Of a DNA stretch of 64,000 bases, positions 33,694 through 42,708 are shown one piece after another. Made by a program: the position numbers and the translations under genes. The stretch is from Alphaproteobacteria bacterium (lineage in GTDB: Bacteria; Pseudomonadota; Alphaproteobacteria; Rhodospirillales; Casp-alpha2), in contig JAJRRU010000006.1 in NCBI GenBank assembly GCA_024279135.1, positions 52,694 through 116,693 of the forward strand. Direction: 5' to 3'. The number at the start of each line of letters is the position of its first letter. Positions within the stretch are counted from its first letter, which is position 1. The notes under the pieces were generated by a model. It was not told the origin of the DNA. It saw only the letters and a program-made list of their open reading frames with translations, and did no database searches.

Positions 33694-33898
33694 TGTTTTT
33701 CCTAGTGATGTTTCGTGTAACGTTACTACCAATTGACAGAAACATATTATTAAAAAGTAATTTTATCTTTTTTGTTATTCTCAGGAAACACTTTCTGAAA
33801 CCTCAGAATCAGGATAAGTATACACTTACTGTGATTATGATCATAAAACTTCCGGAATCATTTCTTCATGTTTAGATAAGCCAAAGGGCAAATACCTT

Positions 33899-35314
33899 AT
33901 GAGACGACTACGAAGTGCAAAAATAATAGCGACCCTTGGACCAGCATCATCTGGCATTGAAGCCATAGCGAAACTTTTTGAAGCCGGTGCTGACCTGTTC
34001 AGGCTTAATTTCAGCCATGGCAGCCATAAAGACCACCGTGAACGGTTTGAGGCGATCCGGGAACTGGAAAAACGCTATGACCGTCCCATTGGCATTATTG
34101 CCGACCTGCAAGGGCCAAAGTTCCGGGTTGGGAACTTTAAGGATGGCAGCACTAAATTGGTTAATGGAGCCGCCTTCCGGGTTGATCTTGATGATGCCGA
34201 TGGTGACAATACCCGTGTCCAGTTGCCCCACCCGGAGGTCTTTCGCTCACTTGAAATTGGCACTGAAATGCTTCTCGATGATGGCAAAATCTGCCTGCAT
34301 GTTACGGAATTTGGCGATGATTTTGCCCTGTGTGAGGTGATCGTCGGTGGTGTGCTATCTAATCATAAAGGACTTAATCTGCCCAAGGTGCTGATCGATG
34401 TATCGGCCCTGACGGATAAAGACCGCATTGATCTGCGTTTTGCCCTCGATCTGGGCATTGAATGGATTGCCCTGTCGTTTGTTCAACGCCCGGAAGATGT
34501 CCAGGAAGGCAAGGATCTCGTAGCCGGTCGTGCCAGTATTTTGGTCAAGCTTGAAAAACCAAAAGCCATGGAGAAGCTCCGTGAAATCGTCGATCTGGCA
34601 GACTCGATTATGGTTGCGCGCGGCGATCTCGGGGTGGAATCCCCGCCTGAGGATGTGCCGGCCTATCAAAAACAGATACTGCGAGCCTGCCATGCCGCCG
34701 GAAAACCGGTCATCGTGGCTACCCAGATGCTGGAATCCATGATCCATTCGCCGACCCCAACCCGGGCCGAAGCCTCTGACGTGGCAACCGCAGTTTATGA
34801 TGGGGCCGATGCAGTCATGCTGTCGGCGGAAACGGCCGCCGGGGATTTTCCCTTACAGGCAGTCTCCATGATGGACCGGATTATTACCAGTGTTGAAAAA
34901 GACCCGGTGTTTGCTGAAATGATGGGATCAAATCGTCAATTACCTATGGGAACACTGGCCGACGCCATTACGGCGGCTGCCCGCCAGAGTGCCAATACGA
35001 TTTCTGCGGCGGCGATTGTAACTTTTACCACCACCGGATCGACCACTTTGCGTGCTGCGCGGGAACGGCCCAACGTGCCGACAATCTGTTGTACGCCACG
35101 GGCCAAAACGGCTCGGCAGATGACCTTGACCTGGGGGGTGCATTGCGTTTTCACGGACGATGTATCCAGTTTCCGGGAAATGGAGAGCAAGGCCATAAAA
35201 ATCGCCGTGCAACACGGCTTCGCCTCTGCTGGTGATCGGGTTATTATTACGGCCGGATTCCCGTTTGGTACACCAGGCGGGACGAATTCACTGAGAATAG
35301 CGACCATCGACTGA
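33899..35314 (+). CDS. pyk: Pyruvate kinase
   Basis: Glycolytic enzyme making ATP and pyruvate from phosphoenolpyruvate, 471 residues. Recognised by the N-terminal KIIATLGPASSGIEAIAKLF and LFRLNFSHGSHKDH, ADLQGPKFRVG, and the signature SIMVARGDLGVESPPEDVP containing catalytic residues, with the Lys of IALSFVQRPEDV region just before. The C-terminal allosteric domain is present. 17 bases before rarD, so possibly in the same transcript. Confidence 0.97.
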   Translation: MRRLRSAKIIATLGPASSGIEAIAKLFEAGADLFRLNFSHGSHKDHRERFEAIRELEKRYDRPIGIIADLQGPKFRVGNFKDGSTKLVNGAAFRVDLDDADGDNTRVQLPHPEVFRSLEIGTEMLLDDGKICLHVTEFGDDFALCEVIVGGVLSNHKGLNLPKVLIDVSALTDKDRIDLRFALDLGIEWIALSFVQRPEDVQEGKDLVAGRASILVKLEKPKAMEKLREIVDLADSIMVARGDLGVESPPEDVPAYQKQILRACHAAGKPVIVATQMLESMIHSPTPTRAEASDVATAVYDGADAVMLSAETAAGDFPLQAVSMMDRIITSVEKDPVFAEMMGSNRQLPMGTLADAITAAARQSANTISAAAIVTFTTTGSTTLRAARERPNVPTICCTPRAKTARQMTLTWGVHCVFTDDVSSFREMESKAIKIAVQHGFASAGDRVIITAGFPFGTPGGTNSLRIATID

Positions 35315-35331
35315 TACCAAGGTGCAATGTT

Positions 35332-36246
35332 ATGCAGGAGAACCGTTTGAGCGGCAGTTTATTTGCGCTCGCAGCATTTTCACTTTGGGGAATGTTCCCA
35401 CTTTATTTCAAGACTGTCGCTGAAATTCCAGCCCTTGAAATGCTGGCCCACAGGGCTTTGTGGGTAATGATGACCTTGTTGCCGGTTATCCTTGTCTTGG
35501 GGTGGTGGCGACGGGTCCGAAAAATCTTTATGGATCGCACTAACCTGAAATTTATGCTGGCATCCACATTTTTCCTCAGCATTAACTGGTTTATTTTCAT
35601 GTGGGCTGTGGCCAATAACTTCGTGCTGCAATCCTCTTTGGGGTACTACATTAATCCACTTGTCAATGTGTTGCTGGGTGTTTGTATTCTCAGTGAGCGT
35701 CTGCGCAGGCTCCAGTGGCTGGCCGTTGCTTTGGCGGGCACTGGTGTGATTGTAATGATTGTGATTGTCGGTGAATTGCCATGGATTTCCCTGTCATTGG
35801 GCATAACCTTCGCCATATACGGCTTGTTGCGAAAACAGGCACCCGTAGAGGCCATGCCCGGATTGCTGGTGGAAACCATGCTGGTGGTCCCTATAGCATT
35901 GGGATACATCGGCTGGCTCTGGTATGGCCCCGGACTGGATATACCGGCGGTTCGTCTGGATAATGCCCCACTGTTAATGCTGGTCATTGCCAGTGGTGCT
36001 ATCACGTCTGTGCCGCTGGTTTTGTTCGCTGCCGGCGCCAGACGGTTGCCGCTCTCCATGTTGGGGTTTTGTCAGTACATCACGCCGACCGGGCATTTTA
36101 TTCTGGCGGTTTATGTTTTCGGTGAGCCTTTTACCAACGGACATCTGGCCAGTTTCGCCATGATCTGGCTGGCGCTTGGGGTTTACAGCATCGATGCAGT
36201 GTTAAATAGCAACAAAAAAAGTGGAGAGCCTACCAGTGTTCGTTGA
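35332..36246 (+). CDS. rarD: RarD-type EamA transporter
   Basis: A 304-residue integral membrane protein with about ten helices in two EamA repeats. The RarD features are FALAAFSLWGMFPLYFK, AHRALWVM, NWFIFMWAVANNFVLQSSLG and GYYINPLVNVLLG, and the C-terminal FCQYITPTGHFILAVYVFGE. Proteins of this type are named for chloramphenicol sensitivity; substrates are mostly unknown. Overlaps the next transporter gene. Confidence 0.88.
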   Translation: MQENRLSGSLFALAAFSLWGMFPLYFKTVAEIPALEMLAHRALWVMMTLLPVILVLGWWRRVRKIFMDRTNLKFMLASTFFLSINWFIFMWAVANNFVLQSSLGYYINPLVNVLLGVCILSERLRRLQWLAVALAGTGVIVMIVIVGELPWISLSLGITFAIYGLLRKQAPVEAMPGLLVETMLVVPIALGYIGWLWYGPGLDIPAVRLDNAPLLMLVIASGAITSVPLVLFAAGARRLPLSMLGFCQYITPTGHFILAVYVFGEPFTNGHLASFAMIWLALGVYSIDAVLNSNKKSGEPTSVR

Positions 36247-37111
36247 ACTGTTCACCATCTTGGCACCGGTAATAATTTGTGCCCTGATCGGATATATCTG
36301 GACACGCCGGGGGCATTCCTTTGATGTGGAACACGTAACGCTGCTGGTGACCTATATTGGAACGCCTTGCCTGGTATTTACCACATTAACCAATGTGGAG
36401 ATCGACCTGGATACGTTCTCCGAAATGGCAATAGCCACCGCAACCACCCTGACACTGTTTACCGTTTTGGGTGCTATGGTGCTCAGATTGTTTGCCGTTA
36501 ATTTACAGAATTTTCTACCACCTATGGTGTGGGCGAATATGGGCAATATGGGTTTGCCATTGTGCCTGTTTGCCTTCGGCCCCGAAGGACTGGCGCTGGC
36601 GATAACCTATTTCAGCGTAAATCTGGTATTATTATTCAGCTTCGGTGTGGCTTTTTCAGCCGGGGCGTTCTCCCTGAAGAACTTTTTGTGTATGCCATTC
36701 GTGTATGCCGTTGGCGCGGCGCTGGCATTCACCCTGAGCGATACCCAGGTGCCGCGCTGGCTTGCCAGCACCACAGATTTGCTGGGCGGTCTGACCATCC
36801 CTTTGATGCTGATTATGCTGGGGGTATCTCTGGCCACCCTGAGAATTACCGGTTTAAAAAGCACCATGGCTCTTTCAGCCTTGCGGCTGGGCATGGGGTT
36901 TGTGGTTGGCTGGGGTGTTGCCTATGCTTTCGGGTTCGAAGGGGTTGCCCGTGGTGTCCTGATTTTGCAGGCATCCATGCCGGTCGCGGTTTATAACTAT
37001 TTGTTTGCCATGCAGTATAACCGCGCTTCAGACGAGGTTGCCGGGCTAATCGTTGTCTCGACAATCATGTCCTTTATTACCCTGCCGTTACTATTGTGGT
37101 ATGTGCTGTAA
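36236..37111 (+). CDS. AEC-family (auxin efflux carrier-like) transporter
   Basis: A 291-residue membrane protein with about ten helices. The pattern ALIGYIWTRRG, YIGTPCLVFTTL, WANMGNMGLPLCLFAFGPEG and the closing GVLILQASMPVAVYNYLFA is typical of AEC permeases for organic acids or auxin-like compounds. I use GTG 36236, which follows GGAGAG seven bases upstream and overlaps the rarD stop by 11 bases; GTG 36221 is the alternative. Confidence 0.85.
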   Translation: MFVELFTILAPVIICALIGYIWTRRGHSFDVEHVTLLVTYIGTPCLVFTTLTNVEIDLDTFSEMAIATATTLTLFTVLGAMVLRLFAVNLQNFLPPMVWANMGNMGLPLCLFAFGPEGLALAITYFSVNLVLLFSFGVAFSAGAFSLKNFLCMPFVYAVGAALAFTLSDTQVPRWLASTTDLLGGLTIPLMLIMLGVSLATLRITGLKSTMALSALRLGMGFVVGWGVAYAFGFEGVARGVLILQASMPVAVYNYLFAMQYNRASDEVAGLIVVSTIMSFITLPLLLWYVL

Positions 37112-37191
37112 TACCAGGCTGGGTTAATAAAGTGAGTGATTGTTTCCGACCTTTCGCGTATAGCAATACGACATTTTATTAAGGGAAATCC

Positions 37192-38175
37192 ATGACAGTT
37201 CTTGTAACCGGTGCCGCAGGATTTATCGGCTTTCACACCTCGCGTCTATTACTGGAACGCGGTGAAAAAGTCGTCGGCATTGATAATCTGAATGATTATT
37301 ATGATGTGTCATTGAAGCAGGCCCGTCTGGATGTACTTAATTCCTATGATGACTTTATCCTTGAACAGGCCGATATTGCCGATCAGGACGCTGTTGAGTC
37401 CTTGTTGTTACGGCGCAGCGATGTTGACCGCGTGGTTCATCTGGCGGCCCAGGCCGGGGTGCGTCATTCACTGGTTAATCCGTATATTTATATCCACAGC
37501 AATCTGAATGGTTTTGTGGTGCTGCTGGAAGCCTGTCGCCGGTTGCCAAACCTGCGCCATTTTGTCTATGCGTCATCTTCTTCGGTTTATGGTTCCAATA
37601 CCAAGTTGCCGTTTAGTGTGGATGACCGGGTTGATCATCCGGTATCATTATATGCCGCGACCAAAAAATCCATGGAGATGATTTCCGAGAGCTATGCATC
37701 CATGTTTCACATGCCATTGACCGGGCTTCGTTTTTTCACGGTTTATGGTCCCTGGGGACGGCCGGATATGGCGGCCTTTATTTTCACCCGTAAGATTCTG
37801 GCTGGCGAGCCTATCGAAGTCTTTAACAACGGCGATATGCGCCGCGATTTTACCTATATAGATGACATCGTTAACGGGGTGGTGGGTTGCCTTGACGGTC
37901 CTGCACAACCCGTAGATGGGAAAATAGCCCACCGGGTATACAATATCGGTAACAATCGTTCCGAAAAATTAATGGATTATATCGGCCTGTTGGAAGACAA
38001 CCTTGGTCGCAAGGCCGAGATCAATTTTCTACCCATGCAGCCCGGCGATGTGAAAGAAACCTATGCTGATATTGATGCTACATGTCGGGATTTCGGGTTT
38101 GATCCGAAGACCACCATCGCAGAGGGTATTCCACTATTCATAGACTGGTATCGTGACTTTTACGGCAATGAATAG
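37192..38175 (+). CDS. UDP-glucuronate 4-epimerase-like NAD-dependent sugar epimerase
   Basis: A 327-residue short-chain dehydrogenase-type epimerase. The NAD-binding Rossmann motif GAAGFIG is at residues 7-13, the catalytic Ser is in YASSSSVYG and the Tyr-Lys pair in YAATKKS. DNLNDYYDVSLKQARL and RFFTVYGPWGRPDMA are diagnostic of the UDP-glucuronate/CapI epimerase group. It would supply UDP-galacturonate for surface polysaccharide. AAGGGAAATCC precedes the ATG. Its end overlaps the EamA gene. Confidence 0.9.
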   Translation: MTVLVTGAAGFIGFHTSRLLLERGEKVVGIDNLNDYYDVSLKQARLDVLNSYDDFILEQADIADQDAVESLLLRRSDVDRVVHLAAQAGVRHSLVNPYIYIHSNLNGFVVLLEACRRLPNLRHFVYASSSSVYGSNTKLPFSVDDRVDHPVSLYAATKKSMEMISESYASMFHMPLTGLRFFTVYGPWGRPDMAAFIFTRKILAGEPIEVFNNGDMRRDFTYIDDIVNGVVGCLDGPAQPVDGKIAHRVYNIGNNRSEKLMDYIGLLEDNLGRKAEINFLPMQPGDVKETYADIDATCRDFGFDPKTTIAEGIPLFIDWYRDFYGNE

Positions 38176-39076
38176 GCAAAACGCCTTACAGTATAAATAT
38201 GTCGGTATGTTAATATTGCTGGCGACTATCTGGAGTTCTTCATTTACCATGATCAAGGTGGCCGTGGAAACGGTCCCCCCCACAACATTGGTGGCGGTAA
38301 GGCTGACCATTGCAGCAGTGTTTCTGACACTGTTTCTTAAAATTCGGGGTGCTCAGTTACCACAGGGGTGGGACAACTGGCGGGCTTTGTTTGTGGTGGG
38401 ATTTATCGGTAATTCCCTGCCTTTTTTTCTGATTTCATGGGGTGAGGTGGGAATTGATAGTGGGCGTGCCGCCGTTCTCATGGCTATCATGCCGCTGGCC
38501 ACATTGTTTCTGGCTCACTTCTTCACCGATAGCGACAAAATTACTCCTTTGAAGTTTATCGGCATGACCATTGGATTTGTCGGCGTTATTTTACTTATTG
38601 GAACCCATCATGATGCCGGGCAAGGCGGCGGGCAAAACAATGCCCTGATCAGCCAGATCGCTATCACCATAGCGGCCCTTAGTTATTCGGTCTCCACGGT
38701 TGTGGTGCGGCGCTTGCCGGCCGGTGGGAATCCGGTTGAACGAAGTGCTGGTATGATGATTTGTGCGGCATTCCAGATGGTGCCTTTGTCGCTATTGATC
38801 GACCAGCCCTGGTTGTTGGAACCAACCGCTGCGTCAATGCTGGCGAACTTGTATATCGGATTGGTGCCGACGGCGCTGGCGTCTATTTTGTATTTTCAGA
38901 TCATAGCGGCCCGTGGCACTGCGTTTTTCTCGGCCATCAACTATATGATACCCTGTATGGGGATCGTTTGGGGCGCAATTTTCCTGGGTGAGGAAATAAC
39001 CTTTATGATGACCATCGCCCTCGTGGTAATTTTAGGTGGTATTGCTATTGCCAATCTTAAAAAGAAGGCTAACTAA
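38168..39076 (+). CDS. EamA-family (DMT) transporter
   Basis: A 302-residue membrane protein with ten predicted helices in two EamA repeats (LLATIWSSSFTMIKVAVETV; ISQIAITIAALSYSVSTVVV). Belongs to the drug/metabolite transporter superfamily; substrate unknown. The ATG at 38168 overlaps the epimerase stop by eight bases; GTG 38153 is the other option. It ends in LKKKAN. Confidence 0.85.
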   Translation: MNRQNALQYKYVGMLILLATIWSSSFTMIKVAVETVPPTTLVAVRLTIAAVFLTLFLKIRGAQLPQGWDNWRALFVVGFIGNSLPFFLISWGEVGIDSGRAAVLMAIMPLATLFLAHFFTDSDKITPLKFIGMTIGFVGVILLIGTHHDAGQGGGQNNALISQIAITIAALSYSVSTVVVRRLPAGGNPVERSAGMMICAAFQMVPLSLLIDQPWLLEPTAASMLANLYIGLVPTALASILYFQIIAARGTAFFSAINYMIPCMGIVWGAIFLGEEITFMMTIALVVILGGIAIANLKKKAN

Positions 39077-39131
39077 AAGATTAAATATTGCCCGCTACGT
39101 TTGGCGGAAACCAGGACAGGACTCATAAGTT

Positions 39132-40841
39132 ATGCGTAGATATCTCGATTTCAATCTTGCTGATCGGTCCGTAAAAACGCGGGAACTGCATGGCCGCGAT
39201 GTCGCCCTTGTGGGACGGTATTTTATTGCCAAAACCTTGAGTGAAACCGGTGTTGCTTTGGTCGAGCCCATGTCAGACCAAAATCCGTTGATTTTCTCCG
39301 CTGGTCCTTTTGCCGGAACCAACTTTTCCAATGCCAACCGCATCAGTGTGGGCTGCAAGAGCCCGCTGACCGGCGGCATCAAAGAAGCCAACGGGGGTGG
39401 CACCTTCGCCTATGCCCTGGGGCAACAGGAAATCGCCGGGTTCACCCTGCATGGTGCGTGTGACGACTGGGTTGTCATTCACTTTTCCCGGGATGGTTCG
39501 ATTTCCTTTGACAGTGCAGAGCCTTATCTGGGCAAGGGCAATATCGAGGCCGCCCGGTTGTTGCATGAACAGTATGGCGACAAAGTTAGCCTTGCTTTGT
39601 GTGGACCGGTTGGCGAATACGAAGGCCTGATCGCCGGGATCGCTTTCAGCGATACGGAGAACCGGCCCACCCGTCTGGCTGCTCGTGGCGGTGTTGGTGC
39701 GGTGATGGGGCACAAGAAGGTCAAGGCTGTTGTAGTTGATACTATCAAGATGCCGACATTTCATGACCGGCGCAAACTCATGAGCGCGGTAAAGGACTAC
39801 GGCAATAAACTCGGTGAACAGGTGGCGGTCGATACCATGCAACGTTTGGGCACCGCCATGATGTCTGATATTGTCAACTATATGGGCGGTCTGCCTGTGC
39901 GCAATTTCACCAGTGGTCAGATGCCCTCTACACCGGGTGGGGTTCACAAGATGGGCGGTGATTTTATCCGCGAACGCAACATGGCACGCGGTGGTGATCC
40001 GTCCCACGCCTGTATGCCCGGCTGCATGATCAAATGTTCCAATGTTTATGTGGACGAAAATGGCAAGGAACTGGTCTCGCCCCTGGAGTTTGAAACCCTG
40101 TGTTTGCTGGGAACCAACCTGGGTATCGATGATCCGGACCACACCGCCCGACTGAATGAAGTGTGTAATGATCTGGGTATTGATACCATCGAGGTCGGCG
40201 CCACACTCGGGGTGTTAATCGATAGCAGCGACGCTGAGTTCGGTGATATTGAATTTATGAATGCGGCCCTCGATGACATAAGACTAGGCAACGAACGGGG
40301 TCGGTTGCTGGCCCAGGGCACGGCTCGGGTTGGTGCGCATTATAATTTTCACCGTGTACCGGTCATTAAAAAACAGGCGATCAGCGCCTATGATCCCCGC
40401 TTGATTGAGGTAACGGCCATATCCATGATGACCACAGCCCAGGGTGCGGATCATACGGTTGGCAATCTGCCGACCTATGAGTGTGCCGATAAAAGCGTTG
40501 AGGAACTGGCCGAGCAGAGTTATCAGGCTCAACTCAGGACGGTGATACCGGACGCTACCGGGTTATGCATGTTTGGCCGTACCGTGACGGACGCCCATCA
40601 CGAATTGATCGTCAATGCCATGAATGACGCCCACGATGCGGGCCTTGTGCCCGACGACCTGAAAGTCATGGCGGCTGAAACCCTGCGCCTGGAACACCAG
40701 TTTAATGTGCAAGCCGGATTTGGCGAAGCCGACGATGAATTGCCCGGCTTCTTCCATGATGAACCGTTGAGCCCGTCGGGTAAGAAAGCACGCCTGCACA
40801 GCGCCCAGGTCAGTCAGGCCATGGCTACTTTGCGCGGATAA
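39132..40841 (+). CDS. Aldehyde:ferredoxin oxidoreductase family protein
   Basis: A 569-residue homologue of tungsten/molybdopterin aldehyde:ferredoxin oxidoreductases. The N-terminal domain has VGRYFIAKTLSETGV and GPFAGTNFSNANR, the tungstopterin-binding start. The [4Fe-4S] cysteines occur as C294-x3-C298-x3-C302 (in ACMPGCMIKCSN) with a fourth near C479 (GLCMFG); the well-studied enzymes have CX2CX3C, so the spacing is one residue longer. SPLEFETLCLLGTNLGIDD is conserved. No ferredoxin or cofactor-synthesis gene is adjacent. Substrate and metal unknown. Confidence 0.85.
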   Translation: MRRYLDFNLADRSVKTRELHGRDVALVGRYFIAKTLSETGVALVEPMSDQNPLIFSAGPFAGTNFSNANRISVGCKSPLTGGIKEANGGGTFAYALGQQEIAGFTLHGACDDWVVIHFSRDGSISFDSAEPYLGKGNIEAARLLHEQYGDKVSLALCGPVGEYEGLIAGIAFSDTENRPTRLAARGGVGAVMGHKKVKAVVVDTIKMPTFHDRRKLMSAVKDYGNKLGEQVAVDTMQRLGTAMMSDIVNYMGGLPVRNFTSGQMPSTPGGVHKMGGDFIRERNMARGGDPSHACMPGCMIKCSNVYVDENGKELVSPLEFETLCLLGTNLGIDDPDHTARLNEVCNDLGIDTIEVGATLGVLIDSSDAEFGDIEFMNAALDDIRLGNERGRLLAQGTARVGAHYNFHRVPVIKKQAISAYDPRLIEVTAISMMTTAQGADHTVGNLPTYECADKSVEELAEQSYQAQLRTVIPDATGLCMFGRTVTDAHHELIVNAMNDAHDAGLVPDDLKVMAAETLRLEHQFNVQAGFGEADDELPGFFHDEPLSPSGKKARLHSAQVSQAMATLRG

Positions 40842-40844
40842 TCA

Positions 40845-42626
40845 TTAGCCATAAAGCGCGTCCAGAGACTGACCGTAGCGGGCTGTCAACGTTGCACGGC
40901 GGACCTTCATGGTTGGTGTCATTTCGTTGTTTTCGATGCTAAACGGTTCATTGGCGAGCATATGGCGGCGTACTTTTTCGATGTTCGATACCATGTCATT
41001 AACCCGTTTGACCGCCTCGTCGAGGGCTTTGGCAGTATCAGAACTATCGGCGGCAAATCCGGTTTCTTTCAGCCAACCGACATCGGGAACGATCAAGGCA
41101 ACCAGATGGGGATGTTTGTCACCATAAACCATTGCCTGGGCAATTTCCGGTTGCAGGCATAATATGCCCTCGATCCGTTGTGGTGCGATGTTGTCACCCC
41201 CGGAATTGACGATGATATCTCTTTTCCGGTCGGTAATGATCAGATGGCCATCATCGTCGAATTCACCAATATCACCGGTATGAAGCCAGCCATCGGCTGA
41301 AATGACCGCCCGGGTTGCCTCTTCATCACGCCAGTAACCCTGCATGAGCAGTTCGCCGCGGCACAGGATTTCACCGTCTTCGGCAATCTTGACTTCCGTA
41401 TTGACCAGCACCGGGCCAACGGTGTGCATTTTAACTTGTGATGGTCTGTTCACAGAGATTACCGGCGCACATTCAGTTTGGCCGTAGCCTTGCAACAATC
41501 GCAAACCCAGCGCGGTGAAGAATAGCCCGATATCGGGGTTGAGCGGTGCACCACCAGATACCAGGGCCTTCAGGCGTCCGCCAAATTTATTTCGGATTTT
41601 TTGCCGGATTAACCGGTCCAGAAAAGCATCCATCAGACGTTCCGTAATCGTCAAGCTGGCCGGATCAATGAAGCGTTTAGCACCAAGCCGATAAGTTTCA
41701 TTGAACAGTTTTTCTTTCAGGCCGCCTTGTTTTTGAATGCCACGGGTAATTTTCTGGTACATGGTTTCATAGAGCCGTGGCACAGCCGTCATGATGGTCG
41801 GGCGGGCATCGGCCATGTTTGATGGTAATTTATCGATGCCCTCGGCATAATAAATTTGCGCCCCGGTTGAGATCGGAAAAAACTGACCCGCAGAATGTTC
41901 GTAGGAATGTGATATGGGCAGGAACGAGAGGAAAACTTCGTCGCCCTGGCTGATATCTTTCAGGGCTTCTTTCGCCCCGGTGCAATTGTGCAATATGGCT
42001 CCGTGTGACAGCATCACACCTTTGGGCTGGCCACTGGTGCCCGACGTATAGATGATACAGGCAAGATCATCGCGTTTCCACCGGGTGGCATGGTGGGCAA
42101 TGTCTTCGTGTAGTTTATCTCCCCGTTTGAATAGTTCAGGGAAGGCAATAACCTCGAATCCCATGTTTGAGGCTTGTGGTTGATCCTCGGCGGTTTCTAT
42201 ACAGGCAATAAACTGAAGGTTGCCGGTTTCTATGGCGGCTGGAACAAAAGCGGTCATCAGGCTTTGTTTTGAGACGATGGCGGCTTTGGCACCGCTGTCA
42301 CCGATGATATGGACATGGTTTTCGGTGGTGTTGGTTGTATAGGCCGGAACGCTAATCGCCCCGATGGCCATGATGGCAATATCGCTGATCAGCCAGTCTG
42401 CCCGGTTCTCAGATAACAATATGACACGATCACCAGTCTCGATACCCATTTCCAGCAATCCCCTGGCAAGGCTGGAAACCCGCTGGGCACTCTCACTCCA
42501 GGACAGGCTCTTATAGGTACCGCTCTGTTTCTCCCACAAAAAAGGGGCATCGGCTAATCTGTCAGCCTGTTCAAAAAACATTGTTGCCAGATTGGGCCAT
42601 GTTTCTGATGAGGGAGGGTTCGTCAT
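40845..42626 (-). CDS. Long-chain acyl-CoA synthetase (AMP-forming)
   Basis: A 593-residue ANL-family enzyme that activates fatty acids to acyl-CoA via an acyl-AMP. The AMP-binding P-loop IIYTSGTSGQPKGVMLSHG, the Y-GQTE motif GYGQTECAPVI, the adenine-contact GWLHTGDIGEFDDDGHL and the hinge DRKRDIIVNSGGDNIAP are all present. Shorter and bacterial-type FadD15-like. It converges with the AOR gene (three-base gap) and is divergent from the pepF gene (82 bases). Confidence 0.93.
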   Translation of the reverse strand: MTNPPSSETWPNLATMFFEQADRLADAPFLWEKQSGTYKSLSWSESAQRVSSLARGLLEMGIETGDRVILLSENRADWLISDIAIMAIGAISVPAYTTNTTENHVHIIGDSGAKAAIVSKQSLMTAFVPAAIETGNLQFIACIETAEDQPQASNMGFEVIAFPELFKRGDKLHEDIAHHATRWKRDDLACIIYTSGTSGQPKGVMLSHGAILHNCTGAKEALKDISQGDEVFLSFLPISHSYEHSAGQFFPISTGAQIYYAEGIDKLPSNMADARPTIMTAVPRLYETMYQKITRGIQKQGGLKEKLFNETYRLGAKRFIDPASLTITERLMDAFLDRLIRQKIRNKFGGRLKALVSGGAPLNPDIGLFFTALGLRLLQGYGQTECAPVISVNRPSQVKMHTVGPVLVNTEVKIAEDGEILCRGELLMQGYWRDEEATRAVISADGWLHTGDIGEFDDDGHLIITDRKRDIIVNSGGDNIAPQRIEGILCLQPEIAQAMVYGDKHPHLVALIVPDVGWLKETGFAADSSDTAKALDEAVKRVNDMVSNIEKVRRHMLANEPFSIENNEMTPTMKVRRATLTARYGQSLDALYG

Positions 42627-42708
42627 GTTCCGGTAATCCTTTTAAGCTGTGTTGGCTTTAACTATATATAGAAGATCACATAACACCGACACAACAGGAG
42701 CTTACCAA

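Noticed and set aside
39273..40142. 289-residue antisense frame within the AOR gene
   Set aside because: Codon bias of the sense gene creates it; sense strand has clear cofactor motifs.
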